Part shown: in pieces, positions 1 to 11,624 of the stretch | Position numbering within the stretch: the first letter of the stretch is position 1 | Layout of the letters: the number at the start of each line of letters is the position of its first letter | Source: Armillaria gallica | Taxonomy: Eukaryota > Basidiomycota > Agaricomycetes > Agaricales > Physalacriaceae | Assembly: GCA_037576215.1 (NCBI GenBank) | Contig: JBANDB010000005.1 | Location: forward strand, 620,001 to 684,000 | Reading direction: 5' to 3' | DNA length: 64,000 nucleotides | The notes under the pieces: generated by a model | Database searches by the model: none | What the model was told of the DNA's origin: nothing | What the model saw: the letters and a program-made list of their open reading frames with translations, nothing else | Made by a program: the position numbers and the translations under genes

Positions 1-1671
1 GCCCCCCTACGCCCTTCCCTGACACCGCTCTCCGATCCATTGAGAGCATCGACTGAGATGCCGCCAGATACACGATCGACGATCGAGGAGAGACAGTCTA
101 TCTTGAGGGCACCGAGCAGGAGGAGCTCAATGGGATCACTGGCCCATCACCCGAGCCCCGCTCATTCTCCGAGCCGACCCCCGAGCCGTCAATCTAGGGC
201 GCCAACCCGGATTCAGATGACGCTAGCCGACGCAATCCATTTTTATGACGAAACACATGACGAACCCACAGTCCCTACTCCCGCTATATTAAGGCAAGCA
301 ACGTTCTTGAACCTTTATAATTATTTTGCCTACGAATTACCCTTCTCCTTGGCTTGGGGAGGAACCCAAGCCAGGAACGATTATTTTATGAAGAAAAACA
401 GAAATCTTCCCGCCGATGGAATTCTACAGTATGAAGCGGAGCGAAATGCTCACTTCCTGTGGAACAGCCTACACCCGGGAAACCAAATCGAGGAGTTCCC
501 TCCCTATGAAGAAGCCGCCCCAGAAATAGAAATCCAGGAACCAATGCCAGATGAGCCCCCGGTAGCACCTCCCCGAGTCACTAACACATTTGTTTATGAC
601 ACCAGACAAGCGGCACCAGGAACGTACCAACCCGGGTACCTACCTTTTGCCGGTGGCAGACATGGAGCCGGCGGAGGTGGCGGACAACCAGTACAGCCAC
701 CCCCCGCGGTACGGGTAGTACTACCACGGTTCCCGGCACCTCCCGGAATGCCAGACCCACCGATACCTTGGGAATTGCAAGCTGGAGCGACAGCCCCCTA
801 CGACGACTTCAAGCCAAAAATCTTGAAAGAAGTCGACGACTTTACTGGGGACTCAGACGACATCGCTCGCTTCTTCCTAAAGTGCGAATTGCACTTCGAC
901 GTCTTTAACCGACATTTCCGCCAGCACCCGCATAGAGTCGTCTTCTGTGTCTCACGACTCGCGGGAGACGCTGGAAGGTGGTGGCAGTTATGTGCTAAAG
1001 TTATAGGAAAGACCGTGGACGGCGAACAGAAGTATCCGACCTACGATGAGTTCCAGTCGGAACTCAACAAACGGTTCTGGAAGGATGCTGACTCGCAGCT
1101 AAGGTATGCGCAGTGGGAAAGGCTGAAGCAATCGGAACACAAGGACGGCGACAGGTTCTTCCAGATCTTTGAAGAACTGGCCTACCATGCTGGAGTACGC
1201 AATAACGACCAAATCATGCTCCAACAAATCAAAAAGGCCGCCTGCCAATCGAGTAAAAACACCATATACTCATCAGACGGGGACGTACCAAATGATTACC
1301 CAGCGTGGAAGGCTCGCCTCCTCCGGATTGATCTCAATTGGCGCCTCAAGCAGGCAGAAGGAACGGTAGGGACATCAGTCCGACCACAGAAGATGACCAC
1401 GCCTGTACAGGGTGGTCAGGCTAGGGCCCCTGTGCCGACAACGAGTACGGCTACAGGGACCACATATGGAGGACGCGGACAGCCGATGAACATCGACGAA
1501 GCCAGGGCAGAATCGGTATGCTTTGGATGTGGCAAAAAGGGCCACTTCAAACGCGACTGCCCAACTACCGCGCCCAAAACCCGAGCAGAGTCTTTGCGAC
1601 GCGCAAATACCTACTGGGATCACAAGGAAAACCTCTCAACGATTAAGGAGGTAAAAGAGACCGCCGTCTAG
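1..1671 (+). CDS. gag: Gag polyprotein of D1, 5' partial
   Basis: Structural capsid/nucleocapsid protein of the chromovirus. The frame is open from base 1 with no stop; the first ATG inside the window is at 58, so the true start may be that ATG or lie upstream of the window. The N-terminal third is Pro/Ser-rich. The middle (about bases 830-1350) has the aromatic, charged character of the retrotransposon gag domain, including a GRWW motif. A CCHC zinc knuckle (CX2CX4HX4C) lies at 1519-1560. The stop is TAG at 1669-1671. The pol frame begins in the -1 register and overlaps the last 27 nt of gag. The reading frame is intact. Confidence 0.9.
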   Translation, partial: APLRPSLTPLSDPLRASTEMPPDTRSTIEERQSILRAPSRRSSMGSLAHHPSPAHSPSRPPSRQSRAPTRIQMTLADAIHFYDETHDEPTVPTPAILRQATFLNLYNYFAYELPFSLAWGGTQARNDYFMKKNRNLPADGILQYEAERNAHFLWNSLHPGNQIEEFPPYEEAAPEIEIQEPMPDEPPVAPPRVTNTFVYDTRQAAPGTYQPGYLPFAGGRHGAGGGGGQPVQPPPAVRVVLPRFPAPPGMPDPPIPWELQAGATAPYDDFKPKILKEVDDFTGDSDDIARFFLKCELHFDVFNRHFRQHPHRVVFCVSRLAGDAGRWWQLCAKVIGKTVDGEQKYPTYDEFQSELNKRFWKDADSQLRYAQWERLKQSEHKDGDRFFQIFEELAYHAGVRNNDQIMLQQIKKAACQSSKNTIYSSDGDVPNDYPAWKARLLRIDLNWRLKQAEGTVGTSVRPQKMTTPVQGGQARAPVPTTSTATGTTYGGRGQPMNIDEARAESVCFGCGKKGHFKRDCPTTAPKTRAESLRRANTYWDHKENLSTIKEVKETAV

Positions 1672-4600
1672 ATGATGATTCAGTCTATTCGGCGGCCCGA
1701 GGTTTAGTTTCGGCTGGTACGCCCATCGCATCTCATGATTGTACTTATATATCACCTGTAGTATCAAACGCGCATTCGAATATACCCGCGACTTCGCAAT
1801 CAGACCAGGAGCTAAACTTGAATCATTTTAGGCCTAACGAAGCCATCCAAAGGAACGAGGTAGTCACAAAGACACCAGTTCGATCTACGCCTAACGAAGC
1901 GACAATCCCATGGACGGGCGCGGTAGTCACCGAGCTACCGGCTCAGTGTTTGGCAAGTAACCTATTACAGGCGAAAGCGGACGGCAAGGCGACCACCAGA
2001 TCGCCACCCATCATAACGGCGGAGCACCAGTCGAGGCCTTCCCTTGGGGAGTTTCAAGCCGCAGTGACGAATGTCCGACCGGATGGGGCAGGAGGGCAGA
2101 CAGCTATGCTCCTGCGTAAACGTCCCCTCACTGAAATCGCAGCTCCACGGAGTCCCTGCCGCGCAGGGAGTGTCGAGGAATAGCTTCGGCGAAACCTCCT
2201 CCGGGTAAAGAGCGTGCTCACAGGCTACCAAAGTGTAAATCCCACGACGGGGCTTTGGAGATAGCAACGGAGGCCAGCTCCCGCAACACTGGATTACAGG
2301 CCCTAATGAAGGCAACATTAGGAGATACAAGGCACGTGAGGGTCTATTTGCCCTCCGCCCTGAAGACGACGATGGACACAGCGGGGGTATTGCCCTCGGT
2401 CCCGAAGATGGACAAACCGGAGTCGGGTAAGTGCCCCCGATCAGTTGCCAATGCCTATCGAGACGCAGGGCGACCCGACGAAGGGGGAACGCCGAATGAA
2501 ACGAGGGTCCCGGTCATCACAGAGACGGGCCCGAAGGTACAAGGTGAAGGCGACCACTCGTCGACGGTAAGAAGCATAGGCAATCGTCGTCCAGCGGTGT
2601 CAGCCCAACCTGCTATCTCTTCACGAGACAGCGCCTTCGAGGAAAGCGCCTCCCGTTCCACGACCAACCAGAAAGCCGCAGGATCGGAAGCTGCTAGCGC
2701 CCAGGCAGTACAAAGGGGGCATCAGGTAGCTTTTATTGAAGTACCTGACAACGAGGACATTACCAGTTTCATGATGAACAAGAACACTAATTTAACCCCT
2801 TTAGACTTAGAAAATGCGGTGGCCTCACCGACGGTAGTCACGCCCGTATGGGGCGACGCGAAGGTTGAAGAGGCCCCGCAACTGTCCCGAACCTATACAA
2901 AGGGACAGACCTATAGAGAATGGCTCAAACCATTCGGAGCCGAGTGGACTCTACATGGCGTAGTACAAGCACGAACGGAGTCGGAAGCAAAGGCAATTCT
3001 AAAAAACTGGATTCACAAAGCATGCGCAGAGGAGATCGTCGACTCGATGATCGAAGCAATGAGGGGGATGGAACGAATTGATGCACTCTGGTGGCTTCAC
3101 GAGCTACAAGAGCCAAAACGACTTATCAGTGCGTTAAGCGATAAAGGAAAAGACCTGGTGATCCCCGTCATGCTCGGGGCTCCAGGAACAATTTCCAATA
3201 TCTCTACAACCACGTTGATAGACAGCGGATGCACCAGCAGCGCCATCAATCAAAAATTCGTTAAACAACATAACATCCTGACTTGACCGACAGCTGCTCC
3301 AATCCCAGTCTATAATGCCGACGGAACCAAAAACTCGGGAGGATCAATTACCAAATACACCGAGATCAAACTCAAAATCGGGGATCATTCTGAACGAATA
3401 GATCTAGCCGTAACAGATCTCGGTGATAAGGAGATCTTCCTTGGTCACGATTGGTTAGCCCAGCATAATCCAATCATCAATTGGAAGACTGGAGGATTAA
3501 CGTTTGCACGGTGCGAATGCCGTAAAAACCCATTCACATTACCTGATGCGGATCCCGACGACAAATGGGACAAGGAACTGGAAGAAGGGGACACTATCCT
3601 TGCAATAGATTTTACGCAGGCTATTCTCATACGTGCGCATCACGCCAATGACTTAGCCGCCGCGGCCAACGCAGACAAAGAGACTAAGACGTTCGAAGAG
3701 ATGGTCCCAGAATGGTGTCGGGACTTCAACGAGTTGTTCGACAAAGACAGCTTCAATGAACTTCCTGACCCAAAAACGTGGGACCACGCCATCGAACTTA
3801 CTCCAAACGCGAGCGCCAATCTAGACTGCAAAGTATACCCTTTGAACCGGAACAAACAAGCAGAACTCGATAAGTTCCTAGACGAGAACCTCTCGAGTGG
3901 ACGAATACAACCATCCAAATCACCCATGGCTTCGCCATTCTTCTTCGTTAAAAAGAAGGATGGCAAACTGCGGCCAGTCCAGGATTACCGGAAGCTCAAT
4001 GAGATGACGATTAAAAACCGTTATCCACTTCCGCTAATCTCAGAACTAATGGACAAACTACAGGGTGCCAAGTATTTTTCCAAGCTTGACGTCCGATGGG
4101 GATACAACAATGTGCGCATCAAAAGCGGTGACGAATGGAAGGCAGCCTTCAGAACCAATCGCGGGTTGTTCGAACCCATGGTCATGTTCTTCGGGCTCAC
4201 CAACTCGCCTGCCACCTTCCAATGGATGATGAATGACATTTTCAAAAATCTCATTGCATCAGGCGCCGTCACTGTTTATCTTGATGACATCCTTATCATG
4301 TCCAAGACCAAGGAAGAACATCGCTGCATCACGCGCGAGGTTCTAAGACTTCTCCAAAAGAACAAGCTATTCCTTAAAGCGGAGAAGTGCGAGTTCGAAA
4401 CCTTGGAAACGGAATACCTCGGAGTCATCATCAGTGAAGGAAGCATTCGCATGGACCCAGTCAAAATCGCAGGAATCGCAGAATGGCCTGTACCAACCAA
4501 GAAAGTACAGCTCCAGTCGTTCTTAGGTTTTACCAATTTCTACAGACGTTTCATCAAAGGGTACAGCAAGGTCGTCAAACCGATGACCCAGCTGACAGGA

Positions 4601-6778
4601 AACGATCCATGGAAATGGGGAAAAACGCAACAGGACGCATTCGAAGAATTGAAACGCCTATTAGCCGAAGAGGTGGTACTGGCAATACCCACTGAGGAAG
4701 GAAAGTTCCGCGTAGAGGCGGATGCAAGTGAGGGAGCTATAGGTGCGGTATTGACGCAGGAGCAGGATGGAAAATGGCACCCGGTCGCATTTTTGTCCAA
4801 ATCCCTCACTACGACAGAACGAAATTACAAAATTTACGACAAAGAACTGCTCGTGATAATGATCGCACTCGACGAGTGGAGGCACTACCTAATGGGCGCA
4901 GCTCAGGACTTCGAAATATGGACGGATCACCAAAACCTCCAGTATTTCCGAAAGCCCCAGAAACTCAACCGGCGACAAGCGCGGTGGGTCACTGAACTGG
5001 CCGAATACCACTTTACGCTGCACCACAAGTCTGGAGCCGCGAACAAGAAAGCCGACTTACTTAGTCGCAGAGCAGACCACGAGCAAGGAAAGGAGGACAA
5101 CGATGAGGTTATCGTCCTCAAACCCGAGCACTTCCGGGCACTAGTCATGCCCACTATCGAGGAAACCCATTCCGAAATAAAGCAAGCCACGCTCGACCAC
5201 CACCAATGGGACAAAAACATTGCGACTTCCCTTAACCATGACCGAGGACTGAAAATGGATAACGGGTTAATCTACTATGATTCCCGCATCTACGTTCCTT
5301 CCGACCACGCGTTACGAGGCCGAATAATCGCACAAGTTCACGACCACATCACGGTGGGACACCCCGGCATTGAAAAGACTAAAGAACTCGTCCTACGAGA
5401 GTATTGGTGGCCTAGGATGAAAAAGGACATAGAAGATTATGTCCACGGCTGCGTGACGTGCCAACGAACCAAGTCGAGCACTCAAGCAAAAGCGGCACCG
5501 CTTCATCCAAACACCATTCCATCCCGACCCTGGACTCACATCTCCGTCGACATGGTGACTGGACTACCCAAGAGTAATGGTTTTGACGCCATCCTAATGA
5601 TCGTCGACCGTTTCTCCAAGGAAATCATACCTGTCGCATGTACCACAGAGATGTCATCGGAAGGGTGGGCCAAAATTCTACGAGACGAAGTCTACGCCAA
5701 ACATGGAATGCCCCAGGTCGTTATCAGCGACCGAGGCTCTGTGTTTGTATCCAAGTTCATGAAAGACCTTTATGACTTACTACAGATTAAGGCAAACGTA
5801 TCCACCGCCTACCACCCACAAACTGACGGACAAACTGAGCGAGTGAATCAGGAGGTTGAAAAATACCTCCGGATCTTCGTCAATCACTGACAGAACGACT
5901 GGGCGGAATGGCTCCCCCTCGCGGCATTCTCTCACAATAACCGCGCCCACTCCGCAATGGGTAAAAGTCCCTTCGAGGTTACCCATGGCTATACCGTCGA
6001 GGTCCTCCCTGGTGCCGTACGACCCCGAGCACCCTTTAGAACACCGGCCTCGAACACTTTCGTTTCAGATATACAGAAAATCCACGCTGAAGCCAAGCAA
6101 GCACTCGAAAAAGCCGCCGACCAGATGAAAGCCCAATACGACAAAAAGAAAAGACCTGCAGTTGATTACTCGGTGGGAGACAAAGTGTGGCTCGATACGA
6201 GCAATCTGGCACTTCCACGTCCGAAGAAAAAACTTGCAGACAAAAAAACGGGCCCCTTCCCTATCATCACCAAGATCGGAGCCTCGGCGTACAAATTAAA
6301 ACTCCCTCCAGGCTGGCGCATCCATCCAGTATTCAACGAATCACTCCTAACCCCGTACACGCCACCCGCATTCCCTAACCAGGAACAGCCGCCTCTGCCA
6401 CCACCCGCCCTTGTTGATGGGGAGGAGCACTATGAAATCGAGCATGTACTTGACCATAGAGACCGAAAGGTCCGAGGAAAGGCTGGCGAACCGTGGCACT
6501 GGGTCACGGACTACTTCGTCAAATGGAAAGGATATGGACCAGAATCCAACAGCTGGGTAAAGGAAGACGACATGGACGCCGACGAACTAGTCGACGAATA
6601 CCTCGCAGAAAAAGTGAATCGCACCAAACAAGAGACAGGAGATTGGCAGTCCTATACGGATCCATTCACTGGTCGAAAAGTTTGGTACGACCAAGAACTC
6701 GACTGGGATTGGTTTGGTGGCAACGATGACCCCTCGACAAGCTCGAAATCGCCGTACAAAGCAACAGAAATCCCATAA
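1645..6778 (+). pseudogene. pol: Pol polyprotein of D1 (PR-RT-RH-IN-chromodomain), lightly broken
   Basis: Enzymatic polyprotein for reverse transcription and integration. It is read in the -1 frame relative to gag. Landmarks: protease LIDSG motif near 3215-3230; RT with YLDD at 4277-4288; RNase H with Asp/Glu/Asp in EADAS, YDKEL and WTDHQN contexts (about 4710-4930); integrase HHCC zinc finger (about 5340-5465), then catalytic Asp (VDMVTG), Asp (ISDRGS) and Glu (GQTERV) at about 5545-5840; C-terminal chromodomain with VKWKGYG about 6425-6610, expected to steer integration to modified chromatin. Breaks: a 1-nt loss near 2177 (frame 0 to frame 2, judged against D2), TGA at 3284-3286 and TGA at 5888-5890. 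Both TGAs fit CGA (Arg) to TGA. Otherwise open to TAA at 6776-6778. Confidence 0.9.
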
Positions 6779-7134
6779 ACAAACACAGTCGAGCCCTATA
6801 ACGGGGGATAGCCAACGGGCCCTCATTCACGACTTCTAACGACAAAATACCTCATGTCCTCCTTCATGCTTCCTTTCGCTCACGATTTCCAAGATGACCA
6901 ATATTCCACTAGAAAGCGCTCAATAATCAGATGGAGTCCAACCGGCGTTCGAAGTCTAGTTTGCCGCTCCCGTCACCACCATACGAAAAGTCCCCTCTCC
7001 CTCTGGGCGAACAAGGCCTTTGGGACAAGCTGCAGCGCGTATGGCATTTCTCCGAAACACTAGATGTCTCTGGGGACGGCATGACGATGAAGCAGACGGA
7101 ACTCGGATTTACTAGCAGTTGGGACACCTGCCTT
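6779..7134 (+). other. 3' untranslated stretch of D1
   Basis: About 350 bases between the pol stop and the PPT. Short open frames here have no recognisable domain and are not matched in D2, where pol ends only some 30 bases before the LTR. No gene seen. Confidence 0.6.
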
Positions 7135-7144
7135 AGGGGGGGGG
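7135..7144 (+). promoter_or_regulatory. Polypurine tract of D1
   Basis: An A followed by nine Gs, three bases before the 3' LTR, in the position expected for the plus-strand primer in reverse transcription. D2 has a shorter G run (59786-59790) at the same place. Confidence 0.85.
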
Positions 7145-7147
7145 TAA

Positions 7148-7649
7148 TGTTATGATTTATTCGTTTTCAGGCATCTTATCTAATCTTTGGAAGATAAGAT
7201 AAGATGCTTACTCACCCACAATCTTTAGACCCGCGACTCTCGGAGAGTCTTCATAAATCTTCACATCGCTATCACGTCACAACTCGGTTGACGTGTACTT
7301 GACACAGGGGTATTCTCGTCCCGTGTGCCCGACACGTAGCGACGTGTGCTAAACACGTACTGGATACGTGTTATTCTCGGCTACCGTGTATTTGGCTTAT
7401 TCACTTTCTAACACGGTAGTCACTTCTTAGTACCATTTACAGACCCTCACTTTAGTATATAAGTAGCTTACTCAAAGCCTGTATTTCCCTAGCTTTGAGC
7501 TAAAGTTTATTCATACCGAACACTCCCCTTCTTTGCTAAAAAGCTCCTAAAGTGAGTCTTGGGCATCAATCATCACAAGGGCTAGACGGTGACTGTACGA
7601 ACGCGATACAGCCGATCTATTCACCTTTGATTGATGTTCGGGTCTTACA
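7148..7649 (+). repeat. 3' LTR of D1 (502 bp)
   Basis: Begins TGTTATGATT and ends TCTTACA, giving the TG..CA ends of an LTR. The D2 LTR (59794-60169) has the same start, ends TCTAACA and is shorter (376 bp), mainly because it lacks the middle block (about 7280-7390). A TATA box (TAGTATATAAGTA) at about 7454-7466 is conserved in both copies. The sequence after 7649 is AAAGG; the matching left TSD is off-window. Confidence 0.9.
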
Positions 7650-9413
7650 AAAGGCCAATTAACAAGGGTTCATACTGCTCATCACACTTCAATGAGAGTT
7701 GAAGTAATCAACATTGATTTGCTGTCAAAATAGCCAAAAATGGGCTTAGTCAGCTCACATTCCAGAACTGGGCATTGCCAGTACCCACTTAGTTATATAT
7801 AGTCATCGAGCTGGGCACATGTTTAATATCTCCAACTTTAACCTAAGCAACTGACTATTCCTTTCACTATGATTATAAGCAACACAATCAATTCTCTTCT
7901 ATGTTTTACTATTATACCCAATGCCTTAGCCCCTTTGCAAATATTGCTATTACAATAGTGATTTCTATTACATAGAGAGACTATAATAATAGACTTATTG
8001 TTATAGAGCAATATTGCATTGTCAGCAATACTAGCAATATTCTATATTGGGTTGTGATATAGGTAGGGGGTCTAGGTGAGGCTATTTTAGGGTGAGGTGA
8101 TGAGGAGAGGGTCTATTATTAGCATTAATTGCACATTTTTGCTATTTTTAGAGGCTAGGGCCAGATTTGGAATGCTAGATCAATGTTTCTCAAAAATCTA
8201 GCTCATTCCTTATTGGGAAGGGCTAAAATTAAGTTCTAGGCCTTTTATAATAATTTATAATTAGCTGGCATAGTGACTCCATCAATATCCAGCTGAAAAA
8301 GACTGGATGAATCAAAAGAAAAAAGAATGCATTAAAAATCTACTTTTTCTTAAAAATCCGGCTCATTTCTCAATGGATTGGGCTAATATTAAAGAGAGGA
8401 CCTTGCCCTATACTTTTCTTTATGCCTGTAAGATTATTTCATTGAAATGCGGCAAAAAACGAATGGATACATCGAAATTGGTTTGGATGTAGTGGCAGTG
8501 CAGAATGCCATCAATAATATCAGTCCATTTTTGGACCAAATAAGGGTTTAGGCTTATTGGAGCATTCTCTGGGTGGCTGGTGGGCTAGGGGATAATACTA
8601 TTATATACTCAAATATAAATAACATAAATCAAACTATCTGGTGAAGTATGAGAGTCCTGGGAAGTGGCTAAAAGGGCTAAAATAGTGAAAAATAGTGAAA
8701 ATAGGTAGAAAGTTCACATTTGGGATGGTTTATGAGTACTGGATGGGCCAGGGGATGGTACTAGTATATGCCTAAAGATAAATAACATAAAAACAAAGCC
8801 TCTGATGAGGTATGGGGGCCCTGTGGAGTGGGTGAAAAGAGTCTCATATAGGCCTGTACCCGAAACTAATGTTGCATCCCCTTTTCTGATGTTGCAAGTC
8901 ACTGAAGAGGGATTGAGATAAGGAACCAGACGAACTTCACGCATCTATGCTGAGAGCCAATTTCTGTCTGCCAATGAGTTAACCATGTCTAAAATGATAG
9001 TTTCGAAGCCTTCCAGTTTTTCAACAAGTACTGAGGATCCTTCAATGACTTCTCCTGTGCAGTCTTTGTCCAATGGTCCTTCTTTAAAGTTTATTTTGGA
9101 TCCAAATTCGCCATTAGCTAAGCCATCACTATCCAGAGTTTCCATGTCATCTTCTTTTCCTCCGAAGAGATCCATGCCTCCCAGCATAACCAGTATACCT
9201 TCCTTGTCCTTTTCAGGTCCAAATTCTTATTCAGGTTCAATCCTACCCAAACCTTTACCAGACCACTTGCAACATTGGAGTATTTTTGGACAAGTATGAC
9301 CTAGCCTACACCACTGGAACCCCGTTATCCTCTATTCTTTCTGGGTGCTGTAGAATCAGACTTGGGAGCTCTGAAGGACAGCAAACTCAAAACAGTCAAC
9401 AAAAAGTCAATGG
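7650..9413. other. AT-rich intergenic stretch, no intact gene
   Basis: No open frame with a recognisable domain. Two things stand out. A short protein-like motif occurs twice on the + strand (about 8555-8650, degenerate, and 8730-8850): the second copy translates as VLDGPGDGT followed by SICLKIN, matching antisense gene C of element E at about 41000. A minus-strand open frame of about 80 aa (8945-9187) is acidic and unrecognised. Confidence 0.5.
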
Positions 9414-10513
9414 TAATGAGCCTCCAGGCTCTGTACACTCAGAATTCGCAGATTTTCCCTGCTAATTAACGCTACTGTCCCTTCAACAGCCTTTCAGCAA
9501 ACCAATGATTGCACACACATTGATACCACTTTTATCCTACAGCAACCACTCCTTACACACTTTGTTATCCATCCCATCTTGCCATGCATGATAATTGCTG
9601 TACTTCATCACAGCAAGGCACCTTCGATCGACAATCATCCCAATACGAAATTGTTGCATCACTCAGAAGCAATTAGTTGACGTGCTCATTGATCACTTAA
9701 TGAAAATGATGTGATAGATGCAAGTACCCTCCCAGCTACGGCAACTACAGACCATCTTTACTAAGGCTGTTACTTCACCAAGGCCTCAAGAAAATGTTGC
9801 CCCATGTGTAATCCTCGGCACAATGACTATCACTCAGTAATCCACAGCTAAACAGCACCTAATGATCCATGCATCACTCAGCAAAACCATACAGTTCGCA
9901 TCCATACGCAACAACGTCGACGAGTTGCTGTTACTTTAGAAGACGACATACCATATGTTTCCTCCGACTTTTACAAAGCCAAGGCCTTACAGCCTTACTA
10001 AGTCTTGTGTATTTATTCTGTTTATAAATTCGTACTTGTAGTATAAAAACTAGTTAGAAAACGTAGTTCAAGGTTCTCTCGCCAGTCCACCCTCAGCACC
10101 TCGTTCCACGTTTATTTCACCACTTGCAGTCCCCACGCCATTTTCTCATTGCCTCGCTCACCCCTAGACTATTGCCAACTGTTTAGTCTATTCTCCATTG
10201 TTCACCCCACTCCGATTACCGTTGAGCAACGTTTTCTAGTCTCACAGCACGTTTTCTCATACGGATTCATGGTATTCACATCATACCCATTTTCATTCCC
10301 TCTCACTTCGAGAGAACCCTATTGGCTTATAGCCTTTGCATCTAGTACTCGACTACCAAGCAGTACTACTTCGCAGACTTAAAGTTGCAGTGTATTCTTG
10401 CGTATAGAGGAATTGTTCTACTGCATGGAGGTGCCCTGAACCACTCGCACACACGATCACCTTGATTGCCATGCCACTACGTTAATTACCCAATCTCATT
10501 CCAAGTTGGTGTT
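9414..10513 (+). repeat. E-type solo LTR, 3' truncated
   Basis: Starts TAATGAGCC (one base off the family start TGATGAGCC) and runs collinear with the E LTRs at 31210 and 48889. It keeps the TATA box (TATAAAAA, 10042-10049). Compared with the 3' LTR of element E it lacks an internal block equivalent to about 49437-49982. It stops 20-30 bases before the expected family end, at the join with an F-type fragment. The 4 bp before it are ATGG, a possible decay product of ACGG. Confidence 0.85.
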
Positions 10514-10918
10514 CTTTTGAAGGGTTTCTGCTTAGAGTGCAAGCTTTGAGTTGTGTTTAGGGTGTGTTTAGGTTGTTGTGGTTACCTGTGTGTGATGCAT
10601 GTGACTTATTGAGGGTTTTGTGAGTGTGTGGCAACATATCATGTGTTGTAGTACACCTTGCCTTGAGGCCCGGTGACATTGGTCGCCCCTCTTGTTATAA
10701 AAGCCTTTGGACTTAGAGAGATCTAGATACGTGACGCACGCTATTGCTATACACATGTATCGTATAATCTGAGAGTTTAGTTGCTTTGCTTCAATCTGCT
10801 TCTATCGCATAATATCCCACCAAGAACTTGAGGGTTTGTGTGTGTAGTGTTGGGTGTGAGTGTGATCAGTGTCTTCAACACTGCTGCATTTCTAGCCTGC
10901 ATGCACAGAGTCTCTTCA
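10514..10918 (+). repeat. F-type LTR, 3' fragment
   Basis: Matches the last roughly 400 bp of the F LTRs at 28513, 55618 and (inverted) 37590. It includes the TATA-like TTATAAAAG (10695-10703), the following GGACTTAGAG motif, and the family 3' end GTCTCTTCA. The right flank is CCGG, again with a central CG. The 5' 1.2 kb of the LTR is absent, replaced by the truncated E LTR. Confidence 0.85.
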
Positions 10919-11271
10919 CCGGTACAGCCAGACTTGGACTTACCCAGTACATCTGCAATATTGGCCTGTGTCACTCTTCACTGCAGGTTTTGCTCTCTTT
11001 GCATTATAAATCCCTTGTGTACCAATGAGGGATATGTATAACAGGAATTTACTGCTCTATTATAAATTATGTGACAATGCATCAGAATATATGCCTACTT
11101 AGAGCTGTAGCTCAGCTTACAGTGCATTATTGGTTGATTATAGGTGTATTGAGGTCATACTGACTAAGAGGATGATGGTTGAAGTAAAATAAAGATGAAA
11201 AGGTCATTTTACGTTGAGTTACATGGGAAAAAATTGAAATTTTGAGAGGTCATATAAAATTTTTCATGACC
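10919..11271. other. Stretch without gene
   Basis: AT-rich sequence without a recognisable gene, repeat or RNA. Confidence 0.4.
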
Positions 11272-11329
11272 AGCGCTTGACCCTGCCTCCCTACCCAGTG
11301 CTCTGGGCTGACATTCTGGTACCCCCTTG
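11272..11329. mobile_element. Right end of a third MITE copy
   Basis: Matches the right end of the MITE at 23633-24123, including the terminal ATTCTGGTA..CCCC. It directly abuts the left end of the next copy. Its left part is not present or too diverged to see. Confidence 0.55.
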
Positions 11330-11624
11330 AGGGGCTACCAGAATGGGAAAAAAATTTCATACACTAGCGCTGGACCTACTTACCTTCACATGATCAAAAT
11401 GATGTCATACACTCCACATTGAGCTGGAAAATGGGCAATTATGTTGCATTCATGTACTATTATTCAACCAAATACCATTTTGATTACAATCTGAGTCATT
11501 TCTGGTCAGATGAATTTAGACATATGATGTCATATGCTGACTCATGATGGCAGTGCCACCAATACTTTGTCTACTCTCAATGTTGTACTGCACAAGCATT
11601 ATAAACATTGTAGGTATATTCATT

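Larger units (their letters stand above)
1..7649 (+). mobile_element. Ty3/gypsy chromovirus copy D1 (5' LTR off-window)
   Basis: Right-hand portion of a chromodomain-bearing Ty3/gypsy retrotransposon. Order seen: gag, protease, RT, RNase H, integrase, chromodomain, untranslated stretch 6779-7134, G-run PPT, 3' LTR. The 5' LTR, primer-binding site and left TSD lie before base 1. A second diverged copy (D2) lies at 50447-60169, and the comparison between the two identifies broken positions in both. D1 is CpG-rich and relatively young: its pol has only two in-frame TGA codons and one 1-nt deletion. It is not autonomous as read, but would be close to intact. Confidence 0.93.

Noticed and set aside
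3284..5890. TGA read as an amino acid (recoding) in D1 pol
   Set aside because: In the sister copy and in related proteins the positions are arginine or similar, and CGA to TGA decay explains all of them. Genes A and B end at ordinary stops.
1375..7127. Minus-strand open frames over D1 gag and pol
   Set aside because: They are antisense shadows of strong coding regions, with no motif and no conservation in D2.
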